Made by a program: the position numbers and the translations under genes. A stretch of DNA of 64,000 bases from an uncultured Bacillota bacterium (GTDB taxonomy: Bacteria; Bacillota; Dehalobacteriia; UBA4068): contig CAKQQU010000001.1 in assembly GCA_934271085.1 (NCBI GenBank), forward strand, positions 16,412 to 80,411, read 5' to 3'. The notes under the pieces were generated by a model that was not told the DNA's origin, made no database searches, and saw only the letters and a program-made list of their open reading frames with translations. Shown in pieces: positions 1 through 9,285 of the stretch. Each line of letters begins with the position of its first letter. Positions within the stretch are counted from its first letter, which is position 1.

Positions 1-1033
1 TCAGAGCAACCAGGATGAAGCGGGCAAAGTGCGGCCACAGATCAAAATCCGTAGCCACCAGCCCTGTAGTCGTAACGATGCTGGCCGTATGGAAAAGCCC
101 CTGGCGCAGGGAATATGCGAATCCCTCCTGGACGTAGTAACCGGAGTGATGCAAAGATAAAGCAATCAGCACAGAGGATACTGCGATAACTGCCAGATAC
201 ATACGCAATTCCTGGTTTTTGAAAAAGCCGCCGGCCCGTCTGCGTACTATCATCATATATATAAGCCCGTAGTTGATGCCGGCGATTATCATGAATACGG
301 CGGTAACCCATTCCAGATAAGCGCTGTTAAATGCAGCAATACTAAGGGTCTTGGTGGAAAAACCGCCGGTAGCTGCTATGGACATACTGTGATTGACGGC
401 ATCGAAAAAGCTCATGCCGCCTCCCAGCAAAAAGAGCATACAAAGCAGGGTTATGCCTGTATAGACGAAAAAAATATCCAGGGCATTGTCTTCTATGCGG
501 GGAGTTACCCGCTGAGTAAGATTGCCGCCGCTGTATTCCGCCTTAAAGATCACTACTCCCTCGCCCCGGTCATCGCCTCGCTGAATAAGGGTTACAAAGA
601 TCAGCACTATACCGGCGCCGCCCAGCCAGTGACTGAGAGAGCGCCACAGCAGTATGCCATGGGGTTGGCTTTCCACCTGCGCCAGAGCAGACGCACCGGT
701 GGTGGTAAAGCCGGACATGCTTTCAAAAAAGCAGGAAGCGAAATCGGGGAAGCTACCGTAAAAAAGAAAGGGCAGCGCGCCAAAAAAGGCGGCGGAAAGC
801 CAGACTAAGGTGGCAAAAAGAAAACTGTCCCGCCGGCGCATGGTCTGACGGCGATGGCGCCTGTTAGCCAGTACCAGCAGCACACCGCAAACCAGGCAAA
901 TGATAATTGAGATGCCAAAGGCCGCAGTATCTCCGTCCTTATAGATCAGGGAACAGGCCAGGGGCAGTATCATAGCCAGACCCAGTACTACTATGATCCG
1001 ACCGATCAGGAAAAAGATTCTTCCGATCCTCAT
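1..1033 (-). CDS. trkH: TrkH-type potassium uptake membrane subunit (3' end outside window)
   Basis: The ATG at 1033-1031 opens a frame that runs without a stop to the window edge, about 344 codons. The product starts MRIGRIFFLIGR and is strongly hydrophobic. A pore-loop signature (FFESMSGFTTTGAS) follows the first helices, and a second TTTG loop (SIVTTTGL) lies near the truncated end, as expected for the repeated M-P-M units of TrkH/KtrB channels. It should form the K+-conducting membrane part that works with TrkA. Its start overlaps the trkA stop by one base (TAATG), so the two are translationally coupled. The C-terminal part is not visible. Confidence 0.93.
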   Translation of the reverse strand, partial: MRIGRIFFLIGRIIVVLGLAMILPLACSLIYKDGDTAAFGISIIICLVCGVLLVLANRRHRRQTMRRRDSFLFATLVWLSAAFFGALPFLFYGSFPDFASCFFESMSGFTTTGASALAQVESQPHGILLWRSLSHWLGGAGIVLIFVTLIQRGDDRGEGVVIFKAEYSGGNLTQRVTPRIEDNALDIFFVYTGITLLCMLFLLGGGMSFFDAVNHSMSIAATGGFSTKTLSIAAFNSAYLEWVTAVFMIIAGINYGLIYMMIVRRRAGGFFKNQELRMYLAVIAVSSVLIALSLHHSGYYVQEGFAYSLRQGLFHTASIVTTTGLVATDFDLWPHFARFILVAL

Positions 1034-2388
1034 TAGTTTTCTCCTTCTCCTGTCAGCAGCTTCTCCAGCTTATCGATGGCATCCGGGCTGGAGAAAACTA
1101 TTACCGAATCCCCGGGCTGCAAAATATCGGAGCCCTGTGCTATCAGATGTTCGTTGCCCCTGTTGATCATGCAGATCAAAGCCTGCGGGGGAAAATCCAG
1201 ATCTTTTATGGCAAAGCCGGCGCAGGGAGCCTCGGGGCTGATAATATATTCCGTTACCTGTCCGGAGCTGTCGTTGAAACGGGTCAGGGAAAGTATACGC
1301 TTACGGTCGATAAAGCGAAGGATGCGGTCGGCGGTAAGGCGGCTGGGGCTCACCACATTATCCACGCCCACCTTTTCAATAACTGCCGCGTATTCGCTGC
1401 CGCGAATCTGGCAGATGGTTTTGGCTGCTCCCATGCTCTTTGCCAGTACGCAGGCAAAAAGGTTTTCCTTATCATCCTCGGTGGCGGCAACAAAAACATC
1501 CGCATCGCCAATATTTTCATCGTTATAAAGGGTAACATCGCTGCCGCCGCCGTTGATTATCACAGTGTGGGCAAGGCTTTGAGCCATTTCCTCGCAGCGG
1601 GCTTGATCGGGTTCTATCATTTTTACATTCAGACGCGGAGTGCGGCTTTCCAACTGCTCAGCAAGATAATACCCTGAAAGGGAGCTCCCGAAAATAACCA
1701 CGTTGCGGGGACGCTTGGCAGCTATGCCCAGATACTCTTCTATTTTGCGGATATCGGTACGGTAGGCCAGGATAAGTATATCATCTCCGCTTTCCAGCAT
1801 ATCATGGCCTTTGGGGATGATAAGCTGGTTTTCCCTGTATATACCAACTATCATGCATGGTGCCGGCATGTCCAGCCTGGCAAGCTGCTGTCCCAGCCGC
1901 AGGCATCCGTCAGGGACGGTTAGTTCCATCATCTGCATCATGCCGCCGCCGTAAAAACCTACATAATGGGCTTCCGGATATGTCAGCAGCTTGGCTATTT
2001 CTTCTGCGCTGACCTTCTCCGGATTGATAAGCATATCTATACCCAGGGCATCCATACGGCTTTTATCATCAAAATCGCTGTATCCCGGGTTGCGCACCCG
2101 GGCTATAGTAGAAGCTGCTCCGGAATTTTTTGCTACAAAGCTGGCAACCATATTAAGCTCGTCCTTTTCCGTAACTGCTATCAGCAGATCCGCATGTTCG
2201 ATATCTGCTTCACGTAAGGTCGTAAGCTTGGCGGCGTTACCTTCCACTATGTTTATGTTGAAGTGTTCTTCCATTATATCCAGCCGCCGCCTGCTGCTGT
2301 CGATTACAGTTACCTCATGCCCTTCTTCGCAAAGATTGGCTACCAGAGAATAGCCAACTTTGCCTACGCCGATGATGATGCATTTCAT
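1033..2388 (-). CDS. trkA: TrkA, NAD-binding regulatory subunit of K+ uptake
   Basis: The protein has 451 residues, a normal length for a two-repeat TrkA. An N-terminal Rossmann motif (GVGKVG, residues 7-12) with an acidic residue at the end of strand 2 (D30) marks the first RCK/TrkA-N domain. A TrkA-C type domain follows, then a second TrkA-N domain from about residue 229 (NVVIFGSSLSGYYLA) and a second TrkA-C domain at the end. It is a cytoplasmic ring protein that gates the TrkH channel in response to NAD(H) or nucleotides. It lies directly upstream of trkH and overlaps it by one base, so both are likely made from one mRNA. Confidence 0.95.
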   Translation of the reverse strand: MKCIIIGVGKVGYSLVANLCEEGHEVTVIDSSRRRLDIMEEHFNINIVEGNAAKLTTLREADIEHADLLIAVTEKDELNMVASFVAKNSGAASTIARVRNPGYSDFDDKSRMDALGIDMLINPEKVSAEEIAKLLTYPEAHYVGFYGGGMMQMMELTVPDGCLRLGQQLARLDMPAPCMIVGIYRENQLIIPKGHDMLESGDDILILAYRTDIRKIEEYLGIAAKRPRNVVIFGSSLSGYYLAEQLESRTPRLNVKMIEPDQARCEEMAQSLAHTVIINGGGSDVTLYNDENIGDADVFVAATEDDKENLFACVLAKSMGAAKTICQIRGSEYAAVIEKVGVDNVVSPSRLTADRILRFIDRKRILSLTRFNDSSGQVTEYIISPEAPCAGFAIKDLDFPPQALICMINRGNEHLIAQGSDILQPGDSVIVFSSPDAIDKLEKLLTGEGEN

Positions 2389-2513
2389 AAACTTCCTCCG
2401 TAAACGTGAAACTAAATGACAGGTGTTATTTTGCAGGTATTATCCCAAGATTGTCACCGGCATTTCCCTGATTGAAAAAAGCATAAATATTGCGTTTCTC
2501 CCAATGCCAATAT

Positions 2514-2567
2514 ATATAGTAGCATAATATCATCATCTGGATATAGTAGCATAATATCATCATCTGG
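2514..2567. repeat. Exact tandem duplication, 2 x 27 bp, between trkA and the WG-repeat gene
   Basis: Unit 1 is 2514-2540 and unit 2 is 2541-2567; they are identical and directly abutting. Each begins ATATAGTAGC and ends CATCATCTGG. They lie in the divergent intergenic region, upstream of the promoter at 2620-2647. Confidence 0.9.
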
Positions 2568-2619
2568 CAAAAAATCAAGAGCAGCTATAAAAATAATTGA
2601 TATTTTGCAGTCTTTATAT

Positions 2620-2647
2620 TTGCTTACGCTCCTGATTGTGTTAAAAT
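2620..2647 (+). promoter_or_regulatory. Predicted sigma-A promoter for the WG-repeat gene
   Basis: -35 TTGCTT, 16-bp spacer, -10 TAAAAT, about 30 bp upstream of the GTG start at 2678. Confidence 0.5.
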
Positions 2648-2677
2648 ATATAAGAATATCCAGGAGGGTACGGGTAA

Positions 2678-3538
2678 GTGGAAATAAAAGAAACACCAGG
2701 GCAAACCTTATTGACTTTGATCAGGGTGGTCATTTATGCTGTTGCCGCTTTATGCTCCTTTGGTATAAATGATCTTGCCGATTCTTTTTTTACAGCCATA
2801 CGCAGCGGCGAGGGCCTTTTCCAAGTGGAGCAGGCCCAGCAACAGCCTCCGGCTTATGGTGAACCTTATATACTTTATTATGACCAGGATCTGGGTAATG
2901 ATAACAAACGCCACGTTTACCGCCAGTACTATATTTTCGGCGGTAACGATGCGTACGGATTAAAAGATTCGGTAGGCAACCAGCTACTTCCCGCCGTTTA
3001 TCAGGATATCATTGTTTTGCCGGAAAGCTATTTGCTGCAGGAAAACGGATTGTGGCGTTTTTATTCTCATGATCTGGAGCTTTTAAGCGACGATGAATGG
3101 GAGGATGTGGAGATTGCCAAAGATGAATCCGGCAAGATCAGCAGCGATCTGGTGAAGGTCTGTCGCGATGACCTTTACGGCGCTGCCGATCAGCAGGGAG
3201 AGATCATGGTATCTCCCCGTTGGGAAAGCCTGGAGCTTTATGCCCTCGAGGCAGGCTGGCCCCTTATCAGGGTCAGCAGCGATGGCAAATACGGCTATAT
3301 TGACAGGGATGGCAATGTGGTGATACGGGTTCGCTATGATTATGCTCAGATGGGAGAATATCTGGAAACAGACAGCGACGGCCAGCAAAGAGAGGTCACT
3401 GTCATTTATGTTTACCGGGATGAACAGTGGGGTGCTATTTTTAAAAGCCGCAACGGCGATCCTTCGGAAGTGAACTGGGATATAAGTCCCAGCGAGGAAA
3501 TACTGGCGGATTGGCAAGCCATGGAAGAGGATCAATAA
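2678..3538 (+). CDS. Membrane-anchored WG-repeat protein
   Basis: The protein has 286 residues and uses a GTG start at 2678, supported by AGGAGGG at 2662-2668. One hydrophobic segment lies near residues 10-30 and the rest looks extracytoplasmic. The body contains WG/KWG-like beta repeats (LYGAADQQGEIMV, KYGYIDRDGNVVI, QWGAIF), so I assign it to the WG-containing repeat family (inference). No catalytic motif is visible and the function is unknown. It has its own promoter and ends at a terminator shared with convergent cysE. Confidence 0.75.
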   Translation: MEIKETPGQTLLTLIRVVIYAVAALCSFGINDLADSFFTAIRSGEGLFQVEQAQQQPPAYGEPYILYYDQDLGNDNKRHVYRQYYIFGGNDAYGLKDSVGNQLLPAVYQDIIVLPESYLLQENGLWRFYSHDLELLSDDEWEDVEIAKDESGKISSDLVKVCRDDLYGAADQQGEIMVSPRWESLELYALEAGWPLIRVSSDGKYGYIDRDGNVVIRVRYDYAQMGEYLETDSDGQQREVTVIYVYRDEQWGAIFKSRNGDPSEVNWDISPSEEILADWQAMEEDQ

Positions 3539-3569
3539 GTATTGATCTTATCTTATTCATAATAACAGA

Positions 3570-3597
3570 AGCCACAGAAAATATTCTGTGGCTTTTT
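3570..3597. terminator. Intrinsic terminator between the WG-repeat gene and cysE
   Basis: A perfect 10-bp stem (3570-3579 with 3584-3593) and a 4-base loop are followed by a T run on the plus strand. It lies right at the 3' end of cysE on the other strand. Confidence 0.85.
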
Positions 3598-3598
3598 G

Positions 3599-4249
3599 CT
3601 ACTCTTTTTCTGCCAGTTTCTTTTCCAGCTTGGCACAGCGCTTCTGCAGTATGTCTATGGCATCGTGGAGGCGGTGGAACTCTTTCATTACCGGGTCGGG
3701 CAGATTTATCTGATTAAGGTCTGTGGAAGGAATACGCTTACTGTCCTGTTTGACCATGCGTCCGGGAACGCCGGCAACGGTAGTATTGGGAGGCACTTCC
3801 TTCAGCACCACAGAGTTGGCGCCTATCATGGAATTATCCCCAACTTTAAAGGGGCCCAGAACCTTTGCCCCTGCGCCTATCAGAACATTATTGCCTATGG
3901 TCGGATGGCGTTTACCGGTATCTTTACCGGTACCCCCCAGGGTGACCCCATGATAAATTGTACAGTTGTCGCCTATCTCCGCTGTTTCGCCTATTACTAT
4001 GCCCATGCCGTGATCGATGAAAAGATTTTTGCCGATAGTAGCTCCGGGATGGATCTCGATACCGGTGAAATGACGGCCCAGCTGGGAAATTAGTCTGGCA
4101 AAGGTATACCGGTGATGACGGTAGAGAAAGTGGGCGGGCTTATGCCATACCAGAGCATGAAAGCCTGCGTAAAGAAAGACCACAGAAAGAACGCTGGTAG
4201 CTGCAGGATCTTTTTGGGCAATATTTTTGGCGTCTGACCAAAGTGACAT
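3599..4249 (-). CDS. cysE: Serine O-acetyltransferase CysE
   Basis: The product has 216 residues, the short form typical of Bacillota. It makes O-acetylserine from serine and acetyl-CoA, the committed step of cysteine synthesis. A helical N-terminal part precedes a left-handed beta-helix of hexapeptide repeats ([26 protein letters not shown] and others). The conserved FIDHGMG and [10 protein letters not shown] segments carry the active-site histidine and acetyl-CoA-binding residues of the family. No cysK is adjacent. A sigma-A-like promoter sits at 4307-4335 and a GGGGG-type ribosome site precedes the ATG. Confidence 0.96.
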   Translation of the reverse strand: MSLWSDAKNIAQKDPAATSVLSVVFLYAGFHALVWHKPAHFLYRHHRYTFARLISQLGRHFTGIEIHPGATIGKNLFIDHGMGIVIGETAEIGDNCTIYHGVTLGGTGKDTGKRHPTIGNNVLIGAGAKVLGPFKVGDNSMIGANSVVLKEVPPNTTVAGVPGRMVKQDSKRIPSTDLNQINLPDPVMKEFHRLHDAIDILQKRCAKLEKKLAEKE

Positions 4250-4306
4250 ATTTTTACCCCCTGTTATCTGGCGGCAATCCTTAGTAATATGCTAGGTTAT
4301 TCTATT

Positions 4307-4335
4307 ATTATACTCAGCGTCTGACCAAATTGCAA
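4307..4335 (-). promoter_or_regulatory. Predicted sigma-A promoter of cysE
   Basis: On the minus strand: -35 TTGCAA (4335-4330), 17-bp spacer, -10 TATAAT (4312-4307). Confidence 0.6.
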
Positions 4336-4487
4336 TCCCCGGTGATATTTTTCTGGAATAGCCCCGAGCCTTTTGCTTCCCAGATAATAAAGGATTTGCT
4401 GGTAAACAGGCGAATATTAAACAAATCAGGAAATAATACTGATTGTCCGGTATTCTGCTCCCGGGCAATATGTAAGGAGGATATTAT

Positions 4488-5108
4488 ATGAGATGTATAG
4501 TTTGCGGTACTGAGATACCGGAAAACTGCGCCTTTTGCCCGGAATGCGGCGTTAAGGTGGAATCTATGGAAGCTGCTATACCTCAGCCGGGAGATTTTTC
4601 CGGGCAGGCTGCTGCTGTAACTTCTGCTGAGCAGGGTGAGTCTGCGCAACCTGTAGCCAGTCCCGGCGCTCCGGTGCCGCCGGTGGTAAATCCGGGTGCG
4701 CCAAATGGTCAGCCGGTTTTGCAGCCGGTTTTCTTTGATGACAATTCCGCGCCTATCGTTACTACCGGTCATTGGCTCGTCACTTTGCTTTTATTGCTGG
4801 TGATTCCCCTTGTGGCAGGTATAGTGGCGGCCATTATCTCCAAGCTGATAAGCGGCAATATCGGCGTCCTGCCCAGCCTGGTAGCTGCCGTTATTGTTCT
4901 GGTGATGGAGTTTATTTGGGCCTTCAGCAAAACTACCAATCCATCCAAACGTAATTTCTTCCGGGCCCAGCTTATTTATACGGCAATAATAATTGTGCTG
5001 ACCATTATTCTCATGCTGGTTTTAGGTGCCATGATGATGAACGGTGCCCTGGATCTTGGAGATTTGCAGTATTTTATTAAGCAGTATTTTATTAATATGA
5101 TGGGATAA
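4488..5108 (+). CDS. Zinc-ribbon membrane protein
   Basis: The protein has 206 residues, with AAGGAGG at 4474-4480 fixing the ATG. The N-terminus is a zinc ribbon (C3xxC6 and C17xxC20, with an extra C14). A Pro/Ala/Gly/Val-rich linker follows to about residue 90, then three hydrophobic helices (about 97-122, 127-149 and 159-184). This is the zinc-ribbon-plus-TM layout common in Bacillota proteins of unknown function. It resembles the larger zinc-ribbon protein at 11102-13210, including the AFCPECG/AFCIICG style ribbon. No specific role can be assigned. Confidence 0.75.
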   Translation: MRCIVCGTEIPENCAFCPECGVKVESMEAAIPQPGDFSGQAAAVTSAEQGESAQPVASPGAPVPPVVNPGAPNGQPVLQPVFFDDNSAPIVTTGHWLVTLLLLLVIPLVAGIVAAIISKLISGNIGVLPSLVAAVIVLVMEFIWAFSKTTNPSKRNFFRAQLIYTAIIIVLTIILMLVLGAMMMNGALDLGDLQYFIKQYFINMMG

Positions 5109-5157
5109 TATGTAGTAATATATCCTGCAGTTGAAAACTGGCTGAGGGAGGAGCTTG

Positions 5158-6459
5158 ATGGTTCAGAAAATTATTGTGATCGGCGGAGGGATTGCAGGTC
5201 TTTCCGCAGCACAGGCCGCACGGGAAACTGATCCTGCAGCTAGGATACATCTTATTTGCGGTGAAAAGCGGTTGCCATATTACCGGACCAGGATCTGCGA
5301 GATCTTTTCCGGTCTTGACCCCGATAAGCTGGTGGTCCGTAATTTTCAGTGGTTTATAGACGCCGATATAGATGTGGTGATGGCTTTCGTTACATCAGTA
5401 AATTCCGAAACACGGCAGGTGCGTTTTTCTGACGGCAGTTATCTTTATTACGATAAACTGATCATTACTACCGGCGCTAATGGCAATCTGCCGCCTGCCA
5501 GAGGTAATGATTCTCCCAATGTGGTGCCGCTGCGGAAGATGGCCGATATAGGGAAAATCCAGTCTTTTACCGGGCCGGTGGTTGTTGTGGGGGACGGCTT
5601 GTTAGGTCTGGAAGCCGCCTGGCATCTTTCCCGGGAAGGACGCTCCGTAGTGATAGTAGGCAGAGGCGACCGTTTGCTTTCCCGGCAGCTTGATAAGGAA
5701 AGCAGTAGTTTCTTCCTGAATATTGTGGAAAAAGCCGGTATCAGGGTAGCTTTACGGGGCGATCTGGAAGCTATTGAGGATGGCCAGGCTATTTTGGCTG
5801 ACGGAAGAGGATTTGACGCTGCGGCAGTGGTCTTTGCCGCCGGTATCAAAAGCGATATCACTTTGGCTAATCGTATGGGCCTGTTTTGCAACAGGGGAAT
5901 TGTGGTAGACGAGCATATGCATACCAATCTGCCGGATATTTGGGCTGCAGGCGACTGCGCGGAATATGAAGGCCGGGTATATGGTCAATGGAAGGTTTCC
6001 ATGGCTCAGGGAAGCGTGGCAGGCGCATGTGCCGCAGGCGCTGACAAGAGCTATGAGCCGGATCAGCCGGCTTATCTGATGAACGCCATGGGAACCAAAG
6101 TCTGGAGCAGCGGTGATATCGATGCCGCAGACAGCCTTTGCGAAAAAGATACCCATAAGGGCAATCTGATAAAGCTGTTTTTTGCTGATGGTATTCTTGC
6201 AGGCGCAGAGCTGATAGGGGATACTGCAAAAATGCTGGGACTGAAAAAAGCTATTGATCAGGGTATCAGCAGGGATAAAGCTATTGAACAATTTTTGAAT
6301 ATAAAACAGGAGGAAATAAAAATGCAGAAATACGAATGCAAAATATGCGGTTATGTTTATGACCCGGCGGAAAATGATGGAGTTCCCTTTGAGCAGTTGC
6401 CTGATGATTGGGTATGCCCCCTTTGCGGTGTAGGCAAGTCTGAATTTGAGGCCCAATAG
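5158..6459 (+). CDS. NADH:rubredoxin oxidoreductase-like flavoprotein fused to C-terminal rubredoxin
   Basis: The protein has 433 residues from the ATG at 5158, which AGGGAGGAG (5145-5153) favours over a TTG one codon upstream. Residues 1-380 are a pyridine-nucleotide disulfide-type oxidoreductase: an FAD motif ([13 protein letters not shown]), a second dinucleotide motif for NAD(P)H ([13 protein letters not shown]), and the ATG and GD motifs near [10 protein letters not shown]. Residues 389-433 are a complete rubredoxin with iron ligands C394, C397, C420 and C423. The fusion would pass electrons from NADH through FAD to its own rubredoxin, as in oxygen and peroxide defence of anaerobes. An internal ribosome site precedes M389 (see separate entry). 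Confidence 0.9.
   Translation: MVQKIIVIGGGIAGLSAAQAARETDPAARIHLICGEKRLPYYRTRICEIFSGLDPDKLVVRNFQWFIDADIDVVMAFVTSVNSETRQVRFSDGSYLYYDKLIITTGANGNLPPARGNDSPNVVPLRKMADIGKIQSFTGPVVVVGDGLLGLEAAWHLSREGRSVVIVGRGDRLLSRQLDKESSSFFLNIVEKAGIRVALRGDLEAIEDGQAILADGRGFDAAAVVFAAGIKSDITLANRMGLFCNRGIVVDEHMHTNLPDIWAAGDCAEYEGRVYGQWKVSMAQGSVAGACAAGADKSYEPDQPAYLMNAMGTKVWSSGDIDAADSLCEKDTHKGNLIKLFFADGILAGAELIGDTAKMLGLKKAIDQGISRDKAIEQFLNIKQEEIKMQKYECKICGYVYDPAENDGVPFEQLPDDWVCPLCGVGKSEFEAQ
6308..6324 (+). promoter_or_regulatory. Internal ribosome-binding site and in-frame ATG for free rubredoxin
   Basis: AGGAGG at 6308-6313 stands 8 bases before the in-frame ATG at 6322, exactly at the first residue of the rubredoxin domain. 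Translation from here would give a 45-residue stand-alone rubredoxin from the same mRNA. Confidence 0.6.
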
Positions 6460-6496
6460 CCCATAATAAAACGGGCTCCAACCCTTTGCTGCATAT

Positions 6497-6536
6497 AAAA
6501 AGAGGAGGTCTTTTTAAAAGGCCTCCTCTTTTATTT
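6497..6536. terminator. Bidirectional terminator between the rubredoxin fusion and the HAD gene
   Basis: An 11-bp stem, AAAAGAGGAGG pairing with CCTCCTCTTTT (about 6498-6508 with 6522-6532), has T-rich tails on both strands and lies between convergent genes. Confidence 0.85.
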
Positions 6537-6557
6537 TGATCTGCCTAACTAAGCAGA

Positions 6558-7193
6558 TCAAACCAGTGATAACAGCAGTTTTCGCAGCTGGTCTGCATCA
6601 TGGCAGATATAGTCCGCGCCTATTTCCCGGAAAGCCTTTTCACTGCTGGCCCCCCAGGTAACACCTACGGTATCCATACCGGCATTTTTGCCGCATGCTA
6701 TATCGTGTATGCTGTCGCCGATAAAATAGCATTCCCCGGGCGGGGTAGCCAGTTCTTCCGCAGCGCCCAGAGCAGGTCCTGCTTCGGGCTTGCAGCCATA
6801 ACCGCTTTCGCAGTTGATTATTGCTGAAAAGTATTTTTTGAGCCCGATCTTCTCCAGGCTTTCATGGGCGGGCTGGCGGCGTTTGGAGGTACATACCCCC
6901 AGGGCGGCGCCTGCTGCTTCCAGATCGGACAGCATTCTGTCCATGCCGGGGAAAGCCTGCAGATCAAAAACTGTTTTGGCATATGTTTCCATATAGGCGT
7001 CGGCATATTCCCGGCCCCTGCCGGGTCCCAGCAGATCCTCACCGGTCTGGATCAAAGGTATGCCCACATACTCGATGATAGTATCTTCACTGACTGTTTT
7101 GCCCAACCGGGCAAAGCTGCGTTTGGCCACATCCAGAATATTGGGGATGCTGTCTGCCAATGTACCGTCCAGATCAAAGATAAAAGCAGTCAT
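6558..7193 (-). CDS. HAD-superfamily hydrolase, phosphoglycolate phosphatase-like
   Basis: The product has 211 residues. Motif I DLDGT gives nucleophile D7 and acid D9, motif II is the T/S of VCTSKRR, and motifs III/IV are the lysine of CKPEAGP and GDSIHDIACGKNAGM. The cap region lies between motifs I and II (residues about 15-80), as in class C1 phosphatases such as Gph and PpaX. The substrate cannot be read from sequence; 2-phosphoglycolate or pyrophosphate are the usual members of this branch. It is the last gene of the minus-strand run that starts with pepV and lies 60 bases after larC. Confidence 0.88.
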   Translation of the reverse strand: MTAFIFDLDGTLADSIPNILDVAKRSFARLGKTVSEDTIIEYVGIPLIQTGEDLLGPGRGREYADAYMETYAKTVFDLQAFPGMDRMLSDLEAAGAALGVCTSKRRQPAHESLEKIGLKKYFSAIINCESGYGCKPEAGPALGAAEELATPPGECYFIGDSIHDIACGKNAGMDTVGVTWGASSEKAFREIGADYICHDADQLRKLLLSLV

Positions 7194-7253
7194 GTTTATT
7201 CCTTTTCATTTGTTGCAGTATATATATTATCAAAATATGCAGCATCCGCAGTT

Positions 7254-8420
7254 TTATGCCTGTTTATTCAAATATGCCGCAATAGTTGCATTGTAGACCT
7301 GCTTGAAAGTGGTATTGTGCTGCTGGGCTGCCAAAGCAACTTCATCAGCCTCCGGGGCTGCTGTATCGCCGCTGATCTTAATGCTTATATTGCCGTAAGG
7401 GGTGGAAACCTTTTCCCAGCGGCGGGGCATTATCAGCCTTTGCTTGCTTTCTACGCGCAGGCCTATGGTACTGGTATGCTTAAAAACCAGGTCGGCGAAT
7501 TTCTCTGCCTGCCCTTTGGGTACTATCATTTCCAACTGCCAGCCGGGCCGGCCTTTTTTCATCAGCATAGGCAGGTAACTCATATCCAGTGCTCCCAGCT
7601 CAGCCGATTTTCCCCACAGTTGTCCCAATAATTCTCCGCTGGCGTCGTCTATATTGGTAGTTAGCACATCTACTGTGTCATGGGCAAATTTTTGGGGATA
7701 AGAGCCTGTTTCTCCCAGCATTGCCCGAAGAATATTTGGCTGACAGGAAAAGTCTTTGGTTCCCGCGCCGCAGCCTATATTAAGCAGGGTAAAATCCGGC
7801 TTCTCCTGTATGGCGCCGCTGCCCCGCAGAATGGCTGCCCCGGTAGGGGTAATAGTCTCGCCGGTGACAGGGCTGGCGAAAAGCTGCCATCCCTGCAGCA
7901 GGATAGCAGCCGCAGGGGCGGGAACAGGCAGGCGGCCATGTTCGCAATCCACAAATCCTGAGGAAAGGGGAAGCGGGGAAAAATATATCTGTTCTATATC
8001 CAGCATATCGATGGCCAGCGCAGCACCGCAAATATCCAGCAGGGAATCCACGGCTCCCGCTTCATGAAAATGTACATCGTCCACAGGGCAGCCATGGGCT
8101 TTTGCTTCGGCCTCTGCCAGACAGGCGAATATATCCAGGGCCAGCTTTTTGCCACGCGCCGGCCAGTCCATAGGTTCAATCATTTCCCTGATGCTTCGAT
8201 AGGAGCGGTGATGATGCTGGTGGGGAAAAGTGAAGTCCAGATGCAGGCCGCTGATTCCATGCCTGCTGACGTCAGCCAGCTCCATTTGCCAATCATGCAA
8301 AGGCAGCTTGCTCAATTCTCTAAGCAGAATATCTTTTTCTGCGCCCAACTGCAGCATAGCTGCTAAAAACATATCTCCCGCAATACCGCTGGCACAATCC
8401 AGATAAAGTATTTTGTTCAT
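7254..8420 (-). CDS. larC: LarC, nickel insertion protein for the nickel-pincer cofactor
   Basis: The product has 388 residues in one uninterrupted frame. LarC inserts nickel, using CTP, into the pincer nucleotide of lactate racemase-type enzymes. Visible family features are the start LDCASGIAGDMFLAA, the HFHEAGAVDSLLDI segment, a histidine cluster near residue 70 (PHQHHH) suited to nickel handling, and the C-terminal half (TNIDDASGELLG, MLMKKGRPGWQLE). In Lactiplantibacillus plantarum this protein arises by frameshift between LarC1 and LarC2; here none is needed. Its ATG overlaps the larE stop by 4 bases. No larA or larB is in the window. Confidence 0.93.
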   Translation of the reverse strand: MNKILYLDCASGIAGDMFLAAMLQLGAEKDILLRELSKLPLHDWQMELADVSRHGISGLHLDFTFPHQHHHRSYRSIREMIEPMDWPARGKKLALDIFACLAEAEAKAHGCPVDDVHFHEAGAVDSLLDICGAALAIDMLDIEQIYFSPLPLSSGFVDCEHGRLPVPAPAAAILLQGWQLFASPVTGETITPTGAAILRGSGAIQEKPDFTLLNIGCGAGTKDFSCQPNILRAMLGETGSYPQKFAHDTVDVLTTNIDDASGELLGQLWGKSAELGALDMSYLPMLMKKGRPGWQLEMIVPKGQAEKFADLVFKHTSTIGLRVESKQRLIMPRRWEKVSTPYGNISIKISGDTAAPEADEVALAAQQHNTTFKQVYNATIAAYLNKQA

Positions 8421-9283
8421 GCTTTCCCCTTTATTTTATGTTTTCTTTGGGAGGTTTTATCGTAGCTGCCGCTGACAAGTCCCGCCAGATCCAGGCATAC
8501 GTAATTAAATCCCACCTGCTGTAATTGATCGGTGATCTCTTTTCTGTGCTCCATGACCAGTATCTCCTCCTGGGGATCAATTTCCAGGCGGGCCAGATCT
8601 CCATGTACCCGCAGGCGCAAATTATCCATTCCCAGCTGTCTTAAAACTGATTCGCCATCCTCCGCCATTTCCAGTGCCTTTTTCGTGATAAGCGTATTGT
8701 AAGGGAAACGGCTGATAAGGCAGGGCGAGGCGGGCCGGTTATAATTACGCAGACCCAGTTCTTTGCTTTGGGCCCGGATATCTTCTTTAGTGAATCCGGC
8801 ATCTATCAGTGGATGGAGCACGCCCGTTTCATCTGCGGCTTTGGTTCCCGGGCGATAGACGTCAGGAGCTATATCATCCATATTGCAGCCGTCGGCAATA
8901 TAATGGTATCCCTGCTCCCTCGCCAGATCAGCCGCAGCCTCATAAAGGGCTTTCTTGCAAAAATAGCAGCGGCTTTCTTCATTATTTAAAACCTGGGGGA
9001 TATTAAGGGTGTTAAGCTCCAATATCTGATGGGAAAGCGCCAGTTCCCTGCCTATAGCTGCCGCCTCGGTAAGGTCGCGGCGGGCTATTGTGGGAGTCAT
9101 AAAAGTAAGAAGAAGCGGTTGGCAGCCTGCTTCTTTGGCCGAGGCTGCAAGCATGGTGCTGTCTACACCGCCGGAAAAGCAGATGACCAGGCCGTCTTTT
9201 CCAAGTTTTTGCAGATCAAGGCAAAGCTTATTGAATTTTTTTTGCAGGGTGGCATTGGTAAGGTTCTTGTTCATTTTACTCAT
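8417..9283 (-). CDS. larE: LarE, ATP-dependent sacrificial sulfur insertase
   Basis: The product has 288 residues. A PP-loop (SGGVDS, residues 37-42) binds ATP. C188 in SPCLISRFPY matches the position of the sacrificial cysteine that donates sulfur to pyridinium dicarboxylate mononucleotide. An additional C106xxC109 pair is present, so a three-cysteine or cluster-using LarE variant is possible (inference from the cysteine pattern). An AGGA directly abutting the ATG at 9283 suggests the second Met at 9274 may be the true start. It begins 2 bases after the pepF stop and overlaps larC by 4 bases. Confidence 0.93.
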   Translation of the reverse strand: MSKMNKNLTNATLQKKFNKLCLDLQKLGKDGLVICFSGGVDSTMLAASAKEAGCQPLLLTFMTPTIARRDLTEAAAIGRELALSHQILELNTLNIPQVLNNEESRCYFCKKALYEAAADLAREQGYHYIADGCNMDDIAPDVYRPGTKAADETGVLHPLIDAGFTKEDIRAQSKELGLRNYNRPASPCLISRFPYNTLITKKALEMAEDGESVLRQLGMDNLRLRVHGDLARLEIDPQEEILVMEHRKEITDQLQQVGFNYVCLDLAGLVSGSYDKTSQRKHKIKGKA

Positions 9284-9285
9284 TC

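Noticed and set aside
6538..6559. Inverted repeat GATCTGC/GCAGATC at the end of the HAD gene
   Set aside because: No T tract on either strand, and a clear terminator sits just beside it.
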